From Pseudomonas khavaziana (GTDB lineage: Bacteria > Pseudomonadota > Gammaproteobacteria > Pseudomonadales > Pseudomonadaceae): a stretch of DNA of 64,000 nt. This document shows, piece by piece, positions 1 to 8,318 of the stretch (position 1 is the stretch's first letter; each line of letters starts with the position of its first letter). Below the pieces are notes generated by a model. The model was not told the DNA's origin. It made no database searches and saw nothing but the letters and a program-made list of their open reading frames with translations. The stretch is from contig NZ_JAHSTT010000002.1 in the NCBI RefSeq assembly GCF_019145205.1, forward strand, positions 682,001 through 746,000, written 5' to 3'. The position numbers and the translations under genes were made by a program.

Positions 1-211
1 GTTGCTCACCGCCGAAGCCATCGCACGGGACGGCTTGCCGCTGGCGGGTTGGGTGGCGAACATCATCGACCCCAAGACCTCCCGTCTGGAAGAAAATCTC
101 GCAACCCTGGCTGAGCGCTTGCCCGCGCCTTGCCTGGGGCGAGTGCCGAAACTCAAACATGCCGGGGCCGCCGCAGTGGCCGAGTACCTGGAGCTGGACC
201 TGCTTGACTGA
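1..211 (+). CDS. bioD: Dethiobiotin synthetase, C-terminal part (5' truncated by window)
   Basis: This is the last 69 or so codons of an ATP-dependent dethiobiotin synthetase, the cytoplasmic biotin-pathway enzyme that closes the ureido ring of dethiobiotin using CO2 and diaminopelargonate. The reading frame enters from outside the window. The visible segment LPLAGWVANIID followed by an ENLATLAERLPAPCLGRVP stretch matches the end of the BioD P-loop fold, where the nucleotide base is bound. It stops with TGA at 209-211. In Pseudomonas bioD closes the bioBFHCD cluster, so the rest of the biotin operon probably lies just upstream. The internal TTG at base 2 is not a real start. Confidence 0.9.
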   Translation, partial: LLTAEAIARDGLPLAGWVANIIDPKTSRLEENLATLAERLPAPCLGRVPKLKHAGAAAVAEYLELDLLD

Positions 212-318
212 TTTTGGCTATCGCTAAGGCAATATGCCATTAGTGTTTTTGACGGGCCTTTTGCCAGGATGTCTGGTTCAATCGGGCTTCACGATTTTCT
301 CAAAGGCAGGCTTACGCC

Positions 319-600
319 ATGGACATCTCTGGAAGCAGCGCGTTTTATTCGGGCCTGAGCAGCATTCAGACCGGGCAGAACCGTGTCGACCAGGCGGCCG
401 GCAAGATTGCCAGCGCCGCGACCACCCAGCCATCGGCCGCGCAAAGCGACCGTCTGCAAGCCAATGACCGCGCCCAAGCGTCCAACTCGGCAAGCAACAT
501 GGTGGAAATGGCCCAGGGCAAGTTTCAAGTCGAGCTGGGGGCGAAAGTCGCCAAGGCTTCGGATGAAATGCTCGGTACCTTGATCGATACCTACGCCTGA
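319..600 (+). CDS. Small conserved protein resembling the ends of flagellar rod/hook proteins
   Basis: A 93-residue protein with ATG start preceded by an AAAGGCAGG-type ribosome binding site at about 302-310. The N-terminus (SSAFYSGLSSIQTGQNRVDQAAGKIA) reads like the first helix of axial flagellar proteins, and the C-terminus (KASDEMLGTLIDTYA) reads like the closing helix of FlgG/FlgC-type rod proteins; the large central domain of those proteins is absent. There is no signal peptide and no membrane segment. It follows bioD by about 107 bases and probably has its own or read-through transcription. The function is unknown to me; the flagellar resemblance is by eye and could be convergent heptad patterning. 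Confidence 0.75.
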   Translation: MDISGSSAFYSGLSSIQTGQNRVDQAAGKIASAATTQPSAAQSDRLQANDRAQASNSASNMVEMAQGKFQVELGAKVAKASDEMLGTLIDTYA

Positions 601-613
601 TCCCGTCCCACCC

Positions 614-713
614 TGTAGGAGCGAGCTTGCTCGCGAAAAACGCCAACGATAACGCGTACCGCCTGGACTAGCACGGTGTGCTGATGTCCTTCGCGAGCAA
701 GCTCGCTCCTACA
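614..713. repeat. REP pair (BIME), TGTAGGAGCGAGC family
   Basis: Two inverted copies of a 24-base REP unit starting TGTAGGAGCGAGCTTGCTCG at 614-637 and its reverse complement at 690-713, separated by about 50 bases. Each unit is itself an imperfect hairpin. It lies just after the stop codon at 600 and before the promoter of the next gene. The same unit occurs at 2788-2887 and 31323-31404. Confidence 0.93.
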
Positions 714-814
714 AAAAACTTCATCTTTCCTAAAAGTTCTGTGTGGCATCCCGCCGCAGGCCTTAGCGTGCCTGACGCTGACCCGCGTCAAGACAAACGG
801 CAGCTGACCGATGC

Positions 815-858
815 TTGACAACCCTAGGTCGTAAACGTATGTTTCAAACACCTGTTTG
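815..858 (+). promoter_or_regulatory. Probable sigma-70 promoter with two tandem PsrA-like operators for the first acyl-CoA dehydrogenase
   Basis: A TTGACA box at 815-820 is followed after exactly 17 bases by TATGTT at 838-843. Two palindromes of the form nAAAC-N4-GTTTn lie across the -10 and expected start: TAAAC-GTAT-GTTTC at 832-845 and CAAAC-ACCT-GTTTG at 845-858. The established PsrA consensus in Pseudomonas is (G/C)AAAC-N2-4-GTTT(G/C), and PsrA represses beta-oxidation genes until long-chain acyl groups accumulate. Regulation of this gene by PsrA is inferred from the motif and position. Confidence 0.65.
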
Positions 859-918
859 ACCGCCATAACAAATCCACGCGGTTGTTCATCCCAGATACAT
901 CAGCAGAGGTTTATCGCT

Positions 919-2724
919 ATGCCTGACTACAAGGCCCCCTTGCGTGATATTCGCTTCGTTCGTGACGAACTGCTCGGTTATGAAGCGCACTATCAGAGCC
1001 TGCCGGCGTGCCAGGACGCTACCCCGGACATGGTTGACGCCATCCTCGAAGAAGGCGCCAAGTTCTGTGAGCAAGTACTGGCACCGTTGAACCGCGTGGG
1101 CGACATCGAAGGGTGTACGTGGAGTGAGTCAGGCGTCAAAACCCCTACTGGCTTTAAAGAAGCCTACAAGCAATTCGTCGAAGGCGGCTGGCCAAGCCTG
1201 GCCCACGATGTGGAGCACGGCGGCCAAGGTCTGCCGGAATCCCTGGGCCTGGCGGTGAGCGAAATGGTGGGGGCCGCCAACTGGTCGTGGGGCATGTACC
1301 CAGGGCTCTCCCACGGTGCGATGAACACCATTTCCGAGCACGGCACCCCTGAGCAGCAAGAGGCTTACCTGACCAAACTGGTGTCGGGCGAATGGACCGG
1401 CACCATGTGCCTGACCGAGCCGCACTGCGGCACCGACCTGGGCATGTTGCGCACCAAGGCCGAGCCTCAGGCCGACGGTTCCTACAAAGTCTCCGGTACC
1501 AAGATCTTCATCTCGGCCGGTGAACACGACATGGCCGACAACATCGTCCACATCGTACTGGCCCGCCTGCCGGATGCACCGGCCGGCACTAAGGGTATCT
1601 CGCTGTTTATCGTGCCCAAGTTCCTGCCCAACGCCGATGGTTCAGTGGGTGAACGCAATGCCGTGACCTGTGGCTCCCTGGAACACAAGATGGGCATCCA
1701 CGGCAACGCCACCTGCGTGATGAATTTCGACGCGGCCACCGGTTTCCTGATCGGCCCGGCGAACAAAGGCCTGAACTGCATGTTCACCTTCATGAACACC
1801 GCTCGCCTGGGGACTGCGCTGCAGGGCCTGTCCCACGCCGAGATCGGCTTCCAGGGCGGCTTGAAATATGCCCGTGATCGCTTGCAGATGCGCTCCCTGA
1901 CTGGCCCGAAAGCGCCGGACAAAGCCGCCGACCCGATCATCGTGCACCCTGACGTGCGCCGCATGCTGCTGACCATGAAAGCCTTCGCCGAAGGCAATCG
2001 TGCGATGGTGTACTTCACCGCCAAGCAAGTGGATATCGTCAAGTACGGCACCGACGACGAAGCCAAGAAACAGGCCGACGGCTTGCTGGCGTTCATGACT
2101 CCAATCGCCAAGGCGTTCATGACTGAAGTCGGTTTTGAATCGGCCAACCACGGCGTGCAGATCTACGGCGGCCACGGCTTTATCGCCGAGTGGGGCATGG
2201 AGCAGAACGTTCGCGACAGCCGCATTTCGATGCTGTACGAAGGCACCACCGGCATCCAGGCCCTGGACTTGCTCGGCCGTAAAGTGCTGATGACCCAGGG
2301 CGAAGCGCTCAAGGGCTTCACCAAGATCGTGCACAAGTTCTGCCAGGCCAACGAAGGTAACGAGGCTGTCAAAGAGTTCGTTGCTCCGCTGGCGGCGTTG
2401 AACAAAGAGTGGGGCGAGTTGACCATGAAGGTCGGTATGGCTGCGATGAAAGACCGTGAAGAAGTCGGTGCCGCCTCGGTGGACTACCTGATGTATTCCG
2501 GTTATGCGTGCCTGGCTTACTTCTGGGCCGACATGGCACGCCTGGCCGCCGAGAAGCTGGCTGCCGGCACCACCGAAGAAGCGTTCTACACTGCCAAGTT
2601 GCAGACCGCACGCTTCTACTTCCAGCGCATCCTGCCGCGTACCCGCACCCACGTGGCGACCATGCTGTCGGGCGCCAGCAACCTGATGGACATGAAAGAA
2701 GAAGACTTCGGCCTGGCTTACTAA
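919..2724 (+). CDS. Acyl-CoA dehydrogenase, FadE type (first of three paralogues)
   Basis: Flavoenzyme that makes the trans-2,3 double bond of acyl-CoA in fatty-acid beta-oxidation, passing electrons to ETF. The 601-residue product carries the conserved start PDYKAPLRD, the FAD/substrate segment [13 protein letters not shown] near residue 160, and the motif [16 protein letters not shown] near 440, whose glutamate (about E441) is in the place of the catalytic base. It has the extra C-terminal domain of this long bacterial family. ATG at 919 is chosen because AGAGGT lies nine bases upstream; a TTG 21 codons earlier overlaps the putative operator. It is equivalent in position to P. aeruginosa PA0506, which I recall as FadE1 with long-chain preference; chain length here is not readable from sequence. 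Confidence 0.92.
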   Translation: MPDYKAPLRDIRFVRDELLGYEAHYQSLPACQDATPDMVDAILEEGAKFCEQVLAPLNRVGDIEGCTWSESGVKTPTGFKEAYKQFVEGGWPSLAHDVEHGGQGLPESLGLAVSEMVGAANWSWGMYPGLSHGAMNTISEHGTPEQQEAYLTKLVSGEWTGTMCLTEPHCGTDLGMLRTKAEPQADGSYKVSGTKIFISAGEHDMADNIVHIVLARLPDAPAGTKGISLFIVPKFLPNADGSVGERNAVTCGSLEHKMGIHGNATCVMNFDAATGFLIGPANKGLNCMFTFMNTARLGTALQGLSHAEIGFQGGLKYARDRLQMRSLTGPKAPDKAADPIIVHPDVRRMLLTMKAFAEGNRAMVYFTAKQVDIVKYGTDDEAKKQADGLLAFMTPIAKAFMTEVGFESANHGVQIYGGHGFIAEWGMEQNVRDSRISMLYEGTTGIQALDLLGRKVLMTQGEALKGFTKIVHKFCQANEGNEAVKEFVAPLAALNKEWGELTMKVGMAAMKDREEVGAASVDYLMYSGYACLAYFWADMARLAAEKLAAGTTEEAFYTAKLQTARFYFQRILPRTRTHVATMLSGASNLMDMKEEDFGLAY

Positions 2725-2741
2725 GCCTTACCGGGCTCTTT

Positions 2742-2780
2742 AAAAAACCGCCGCCTCCTTCGGGACGCGGCGGTTTTTTT
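2742..2780 (+). terminator. Rho-independent terminator after the first acyl-CoA dehydrogenase
   Basis: Inverted repeat AAAAAACCGCCGC / GCGGCGGTTTTTTT, GC-rich stem followed by seven T residues, about 20 bases after the stop codon. The A-run on the left arm would make it work on both strands. Confidence 0.9.
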
Positions 2781-2787
2781 GCACTTG

Positions 2788-2887
2788 TGTAGGAGCGAGC
2801 TTGCTCGCGAAGGTCGTTAACGATAACGCGGGCATTCTGGATAAGCGCGGTGCCTATGGGATCTTCGCGAGCAAGCTCGCTCCTACA
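2788..2887. repeat. REP pair (BIME), TGTAGGAGCGAGC family
   Basis: The same 24-base REP unit as at 614-713, at 2788-2811 and inverted at 2864-2887, immediately after the terminator. The interior (including CGATAACGCG) also resembles the interior of the first copy, so the whole BIME, not only the arms, is repeated. Confidence 0.93.
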
Positions 2888-3041
2888 GAAGGCGTGCATA
2901 AAAAACCGCAGTGATGCACTCAGGGATTGCAACCCGCTGCCGTTACAGTGATGGCAATGTGATACATGGTCGGTCGGTTGTGCTTTACTGATCGATTGGA
3001 GGCACAGTGCCATTATTTGTTAGCGGGTCGGAGCTTTACCC

Positions 3042-4331
3042 TTGTCACGCGTCTCCGCTGTACGTTTCAGCCATTTCCTCCCTTCGCTGCTGCTGTTGCT
3101 GGCCGGGCTCTCGGCTGCGTACGTCAAGGACCTGAGCGTCTTCTTCACCTCGCTGTTCAACGTGCTGCCCACCCTGGTCCTGCTGCTCGGCGGCGCCTAT
3201 TGCGCGGTGTATCGACGCCAGCGTGAACTGTTCCTGATGGTCACGGTGTACGTCGCCTATTTTCTGCTGGATACCCAGACCGATTTCTACCGCGACAATG
3301 GCCGCGTGCGTGAAGACGCTGCCGTGGTGTTCCATCTGTGCTGCCTGCTGTTGCCATTGCTGTTCAGCATCTATGCGCTGTGGCAAGAAAAGACCCATCT
3401 GTTCCGTGACTTCGTCGCCCGCTGCGCGGTTCTGCTGGCGGTGGGCAGTGTGGCGCTGGCGCTGGAGCAAAGCTTCCCCCAGGCCTTGCTGGGCTGGCTG
3501 GCGGAGATTCGCTGGCCGGTGCTGCATGGCGCCTGGATGAGCCTGATCCAACTGTCATACCCCATGTTCCTGATCGGCTTCATCACCCTGGCCGCACAGT
3601 ACTGGTACCAGCCGCGCCCGCTGCACGCCGCGCAACTGGTGGGGTTGCTGGGGATGTTCTGGATGTTGCCGCAAACCTTCATCCTGCCATTCACCCTTAA
3701 CATCATGTGCAGCCAGGTGATGCTGATGATCGCCGCCGGTGTGGCCCATGAGGCCTATCAAATGGCATTTCGCGACGAGCTGACCGGCTTGCCCGGGCGA
3801 CGGGCCCTCAACGAGCGCATGCAGCGGCTGGGGCGCAACTATGTGCTGGCGATGAGCGATGTGGACCACTTCAAGCGTTTCAACGACACCCATGGCCATG
3901 ACGTGGGAGACCAGGTGTTGCGTCTGGTGGCGAGCAAGTTGTCCAAGGTCAGCGGCGGCGGGCGAGCCTACCGGTATGGCGGTGAAGAGTTTGCCGTGGT
4001 GTTTGCCGGCAAGACCCTGGATGAATGCGTGCCGCATCTGGAGGAGATCCGCGAGATCATCGCCGGCTACGCTATCAAGTTGCGCAACCCGGACCGCCCC
4101 CATGACGACCATCAAGGCCGCCAGCGGCGTGCGGGTAGCGGCGCATCCAGTGTGTCGGTGACGGTCAGCATCGGTGTGGCCGAGCGCCAGGCCGATCAGC
4201 GCAGCCCCGAGGAAGTGCTCAAGTCCGCCGACCAGGCGTTGTACGCCGCCAAGGGCGCGGGGCGTAACTGTGTGGTCGCGGCCGGCCGAACCCGACGTGG
4301 CGCGGTACGCATGCAAAGCGCTGCCGGTTGA
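3042..4331 (+). CDS. Membrane-bound diguanylate cyclase (GGDEF)
   Basis: A 429-residue protein. Residues 1 to about 230 form a series of hydrophobic segments (for example LLLLLAGLSAAYV and LPTLVLLLGGAYCAVY), a membrane sensor region of undefined family. The C-terminal GGDEF domain starts near RDELTGLPGRRAL; the signature is RYGGEEF with GGEEF at residues 313-317, a form compatible with synthesis of c-di-GMP from two GTP. The residues before it read SGGGRAYRYGG, so the usual inhibitory RxxD I-site is missing. The start is a TTG with GGAG eight bases upstream; no upstream ATG fits. The gene is inserted between two acyl-CoA dehydrogenase genes, with its own upstream spacer after a terminator and BIME. 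No link to lipid metabolism can be shown from sequence. Confidence 0.9.
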   Translation: MSRVSAVRFSHFLPSLLLLLAGLSAAYVKDLSVFFTSLFNVLPTLVLLLGGAYCAVYRRQRELFLMVTVYVAYFLLDTQTDFYRDNGRVREDAAVVFHLCCLLLPLLFSIYALWQEKTHLFRDFVARCAVLLAVGSVALALEQSFPQALLGWLAEIRWPVLHGAWMSLIQLSYPMFLIGFITLAAQYWYQPRPLHAAQLVGLLGMFWMLPQTFILPFTLNIMCSQVMLMIAAGVAHEAYQMAFRDELTGLPGRRALNERMQRLGRNYVLAMSDVDHFKRFNDTHGHDVGDQVLRLVASKLSKVSGGGRAYRYGGEEFAVVFAGKTLDECVPHLEEIREIIAGYAIKLRNPDRPHDDHQGRQRRAGSGASSVSVTVSIGVAERQADQRSPEEVLKSADQALYAAKGAGRNCVVAAGRTRRGAVRMQSAAG

Positions 4332-4421
4332 GTAATGGCGCTGTATTCAGCAGCGCTACAGTGATTGTCCACAGGCGGTGCCAGCAGTAGCTTGGAAGCA
4401 TCTGCTGCCGGAGACATTGCC

Positions 4422-6194
4422 ATGCCTGAGTACAAAGCTCCCTTGCGCGACATGCGCTTTCTGATCGACAACGTGTTCGATTTCCACGGCCATTACGCGG
4501 CCCTGGGCGCAACGGACGCCAGCCCGGACATGGTCAGTGCGATCCTTGAGGAAGGCGCGAAGTTCTGCGAAAACGTGCTCGCGCCACTCAACCGCAGTGG
4601 CGATGAAGAGGGCTGCCATTTCGACAATGGCGTGGTGACCACACCCAAGGGCTTCAAGGAAGCCTTCGCCCAATACGTGGCAGGCGGCTGGCACGGCGTG
4701 GCGGCGGACCCGGCCTACGGCGGCCAGGGCTTGCCCCATTCCCTGGGCCTGGTGTTGAGCGAGATGATCGGTTCCAGCAATACCTCTTGGGGCATGTACC
4801 CGGGCCTGACCCACGGCGCCATGTCGGCTATCCACGCCCACGGTACCGACGAACAGAAAGCTACCTACCTGACCAAGCTCACCGCTGGCGAATGGACCGG
4901 CACTATGTGCCTGACCGAAGCCCACTGCGGCACCGACCTGGGCCTGATCAAGACCCGCGCCGTGCCCCAGGCCGATGGGGGTTATGCAATCACCGGCAGC
5001 AAGATCTTCATCTCGGCCGGTGAGCACGACATGAGCGCCAATATCATCCACCTGGTGTTGGCCAAGTTGCCGGATGCGCCTGCGGGTACCAAGGGAATTT
5101 CGCTGTTTATCGTGCCCAAGTTCCATGCGGGCTCGGGTGAGCGCAACGCAGTGCACTGCGGCTCCATCGAACACAAGATGGGCATCAAGGCTTCGGCCAC
5201 GTGCGTGCTGAATTTCGATGGCGCCAAGGGATTTTTGATTGGCGAGGCGAACAAGGGCCTCAATTGCATGTTCACCATGATGAACCACGCCCGCCTGGGC
5301 ACCGGCATGCAGGGCCTGTGCAATGGTGAAGCAAGTTTCCAGGGCGCGATCAAATATGCCAGTGAGCGCCTGCAAATGCGCTCGCTGACCGGCGCCAAAG
5401 CCCCGGAGAAAGCTGCTGACCCGATTATCGTGCATGCTGATGTACGCCGCATGCTGCTGACCATGAAAGCCTTTAACGAGGGCAACCGCGCACTGACCTA
5501 CTTTACCGCGCAACTGCTCGATACTGCTCATCTGGGCAGCGACGCCGGCCATCGCCAGGAGGCCGAAGACTTGTTGGCCTTCCTTACGCCGATCTGCAAG
5601 GCTTTCATGACCGAAACCGGTCTGGAGGTGACCAACCATGGCATGCAGGTATTTGGCGGCCATGGCTATATTCGTGAGTGGGGCATGGAGCAACTGGCAC
5701 GCGATGCGCGGATTGCGCCGATCTATGAAGGCACCAACGGTATCCAGGCCCTCGATTTGCTGGGGCGCAAAGTGCTGGGTAGCCAAGGCAAACTGCTGCG
5801 CGGGTTTACCAAGATCGTGCATAAGTTCTGTGGGGCGCAGGCCGAGCATCCGCAATTGAAAGCGCATGTGGCGCGGCTCAATCAGCTCAATCAGGAGTGG
5901 GGTGAGTTGACCACCAAAGTCGGGATGGCGGCGATGAAAAATCCTGACGAAGTGGGCGCCGCGGCGATGGATTACCTGATGTACAGCGGCTATATCATCC
6001 TGGCTTACCTGTGGTTGCGCATGGCGATTGCCGCCCAGTCTCAGGACGACGCCGCGTTCACCCAGGCCAAGCTGGCCACGTGCGATTTCTACTTCAAGCG
6101 TCTACTGCCGCGTACCACCACCCACCGCGCCGCCGTGGAAGCGGGCAGCGAATGCCTGATGAGTCTTTCCGGGGCGGCATTCCAGCTGGAGTGA
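4422..6194 (+). CDS. Acyl-CoA dehydrogenase, FadE type (second paralogue)
   Basis: A 590-residue paralogue of the gene at 919-2724, very similar along its length (PEYKAPLRD start, [30 protein letters not shown]). The predicted catalytic glutamate is about E436. ATG at 4422 follows a CGGAG ribosome binding site; an in-frame upstream start at 4365 would add residues unlike the paralogues. It follows the diguanylate cyclase by 90 bases that contain a small GCGCTG/CAGCGC hairpin but no T-tract, so read-through from that gene is possible. It should serve beta-oxidation like its relatives; its chain-length range is unknown. It corresponds in position to PA0507 in P. aeruginosa as I recall the gene order. 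Confidence 0.92.
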   Translation: MPEYKAPLRDMRFLIDNVFDFHGHYAALGATDASPDMVSAILEEGAKFCENVLAPLNRSGDEEGCHFDNGVVTTPKGFKEAFAQYVAGGWHGVAADPAYGGQGLPHSLGLVLSEMIGSSNTSWGMYPGLTHGAMSAIHAHGTDEQKATYLTKLTAGEWTGTMCLTEAHCGTDLGLIKTRAVPQADGGYAITGSKIFISAGEHDMSANIIHLVLAKLPDAPAGTKGISLFIVPKFHAGSGERNAVHCGSIEHKMGIKASATCVLNFDGAKGFLIGEANKGLNCMFTMMNHARLGTGMQGLCNGEASFQGAIKYASERLQMRSLTGAKAPEKAADPIIVHADVRRMLLTMKAFNEGNRALTYFTAQLLDTAHLGSDAGHRQEAEDLLAFLTPICKAFMTETGLEVTNHGMQVFGGHGYIREWGMEQLARDARIAPIYEGTNGIQALDLLGRKVLGSQGKLLRGFTKIVHKFCGAQAEHPQLKAHVARLNQLNQEWGELTTKVGMAAMKNPDEVGAAAMDYLMYSGYIILAYLWLRMAIAAQSQDDAAFTQAKLATCDFYFKRLLPRTTTHRAAVEAGSECLMSLSGAAFQLE

Positions 6195-6313
6195 CTTAAA
6201 AATACCTGTCGGTCACAAGTGGACCCTATGTGTCTGAAAAGTTGTTCGGGTACACTCGGAGCTTGTAAAACCGATCCTATCGAATCACTTTTCACGTTCT
6301 CACGAGGTTTGCC

Positions 6314-8092
6314 ATGGCTGATTACAAAGCGCCGTTGCGTGATATGCGCTTCGTCCTCAACGAAGTTTTTGAGGTCGCCAAGACTTGGTCCCAGTTGCCG
6401 GCGTTGGCAGACAGCGTTGATGCCGAAACCGTTGAGGCGATCCTCGAAGAAGCCGGCAAAGTCACCGCCAAATCCATCGCCCCCCTCAGCCGCGGCGGCG
6501 ATGAGCAAGGCTGCCACTGGAAGGACAGCGCAGTCAGCACCCCGGACGGCTTCCCCCAGGCCTACAGCACCTATGCCGAAGGCGGTTGGGTGGGAGTGGG
6601 CGGCGACCCGACCTATGGCGGCATGGGCATGCCCAAGGCGGTGTCGGCGCAGGTCGAAGAAATGATCAACTCGTCGAGCCTGGCATTCGGCCTGTACCCG
6701 ATGCTGACTTCCGGCGCCTGTGTATCGATCAACACCCACGCCAGTGAAGCGCTCAAGGCAGCCTACCTGCCGAAGATGTATTCCGGTGAGTGGGCCGGTT
6801 CCATGTGCTTGACCGAAGCCCATGCCGGCACCGACCTGGGAATGATCCGCACCAAGGCCGAGCCTCAGGCAGACGGCTCCTACAAAGTCAGCGGCACCAA
6901 GATTTTCATCACCGGTGGCGAACACGATCTGACCGAAAACATCATCCACCTGGTGCTGGCCAAGCTGCCGGATGCACCGGCCGGGCCCAAGGGCATCTCG
7001 TTGTTTCTGGTGCCGAAGTTCCTGGTCAATGCCGATGGCAGCCTGGGCGCGCGTAACCCGGTAACCTGTGGTTCGATTGAACACAAGATGGGGATTCAGG
7101 CGTCCGCGACCTGCGTGATGAATTTCGACGAGGCGGTGGGTTACCTGGTGGGTGAGCCCAACCGCGGCCTGGCGGCGATGTTCACCATGATGAACTATGA
7201 GCGCCTGGGGGTGGGGATCCAGGGCTTGGCCTCCGGCGAGCGTTCCTATCAGAACGCGATTGAATATGCCCGCGACCGCTTGCAGAGCCGCTCCCCACTG
7301 GGGGCACAGGCCAAGGACAAAGTGGCAGACCCGATCATCGTGCATCCGGATGTACGCCGCATGCTGCTGACCATGAAGGCAGCAAACGAAGGCGGTCGGG
7401 CGTTCTCCACTTATGTGGCGACGCAGTTGGACATCGCCAAGTTCAGTGACGATGCAGCTGCTCGGGAGCGCGCGGATAACCTGGTGGCATTGCTGACCCC
7501 CGTTGCCAAGGCCTTCCTCACCGACCTGGGCCTGGAAACTACCGTGCTCGGCCAGCAAGTATTCGGCGGCCATGGCTACATTCGCGAGTGGGGCCAGGAG
7601 CAGTTGGTGCGTGACGTGCGCATCACCCAGATCTACGAAGGCACCAATGGCATTCAGGCCCTGGACTTGATGGGCCGCAAGATCGTCGGCAGCGGCGGTG
7701 CTTTCTACACCCTGTTCGCCGATGAGATCCGCCAGTTCATCGCTGAGTCGGGCCCAGAGTTGGCCGAGTTCACCAAGCCGCTCAGCGCTGCGGTGGATAA
7801 CCTGGATGAATTGACGGCCTGGGTGCTGGATCGCGCCAAGCACAACCCGAATGAAATCGGTGCGGCGTCGGTGGAGTACCTGCATGCGTTCGGCTACATG
7901 GCCTACGCCTACATGTGGGCGCGCATGGCCAAGGCCGCGTTGGGCAAGGAGAACGAGGAAGCGTTCTACGCCAGCAAACTGGGCACCGCACGCTTCTACT
8001 TCGCCCGCTTGTTACCGCGTATCCACTCGTTGAGTGCGTCGGTAAAAGCCGGTAGCGAATCGTTGTTCCTGATGGATGAGGCCTTGTTTTAA
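6314..8092 (+). CDS. Acyl-CoA dehydrogenase, FadE type (third paralogue)
   Basis: A 592-residue paralogue, more diverged from the first two than they are from each other: the catalytic-site segment is YEGTNGIQALDLMGRK with glutamate about E442, and the region near 160 reads MCLTEAHAGTDLGM, with alanine replacing a cysteine found in both others. ATG at 6314 follows ACGAGG. The 119-base spacer upstream suggests an independent promoter. By position it matches PA0508, which I recall as FadE2, reported to favour shorter acyl chains than PA0506; that preference is not proven here. Confidence 0.92.
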   Translation: MADYKAPLRDMRFVLNEVFEVAKTWSQLPALADSVDAETVEAILEEAGKVTAKSIAPLSRGGDEQGCHWKDSAVSTPDGFPQAYSTYAEGGWVGVGGDPTYGGMGMPKAVSAQVEEMINSSSLAFGLYPMLTSGACVSINTHASEALKAAYLPKMYSGEWAGSMCLTEAHAGTDLGMIRTKAEPQADGSYKVSGTKIFITGGEHDLTENIIHLVLAKLPDAPAGPKGISLFLVPKFLVNADGSLGARNPVTCGSIEHKMGIQASATCVMNFDEAVGYLVGEPNRGLAAMFTMMNYERLGVGIQGLASGERSYQNAIEYARDRLQSRSPLGAQAKDKVADPIIVHPDVRRMLLTMKAANEGGRAFSTYVATQLDIAKFSDDAAARERADNLVALLTPVAKAFLTDLGLETTVLGQQVFGGHGYIREWGQEQLVRDVRITQIYEGTNGIQALDLMGRKIVGSGGAFYTLFADEIRQFIAESGPELAEFTKPLSAAVDNLDELTAWVLDRAKHNPNEIGAASVEYLHAFGYMAYAYMWARMAKAALGKENEEAFYASKLGTARFYFARLLPRIHSLSASVKAGSESLFLMDEALF

Positions 8093-8276
8093 GGGCGAGG
8101 AGGGCATGTAAGCATTCTCTTACATGACGTGCTGCTATTCGTCCTCTATCGCCAAATTGGATCCACGGCTAATCTACTTCACATGGACGTCGCGCAGGAA
8201 GCGCAAAGCAACAACACGGACACGTAGGATTCTGCCAGGACGGCGGAGTGAAATGGATGTCAGGGAAACAGTCTGC

Positions 8277-8305
8277 AAAGCCCCGCTTCGGCGGGGTTTT
8301 CTTTT
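8277..8305 (+). terminator. Rho-independent terminator between convergent genes
   Basis: CCCCGC-TTCG-GCGGGG hairpin at 8281-8296 with a stable TTCG tetraloop followed by TTTTCTTTT. It lies between the third acyl-CoA dehydrogenase (ends 8092) and the convergent LysR gene (ends 8319). The bases from 8093 to 8276 hold nothing else I recognise. Confidence 0.88.
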
Positions 8306-8318
8306 GCCCGCGAAAAAG

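Noticed and set aside
4356..5867. 503-codon open frame on the minus strand
   Set aside because: Antisense shadow of the second acyl-CoA dehydrogenase; His/Ala/Gly-rich composition with no family and no ribosome binding site.
6089..7885. 598-codon open frame on the minus strand
   Set aside because: Mirror of the third acyl-CoA dehydrogenase, in the same antisense frame that gives long false frames for its paralogues.
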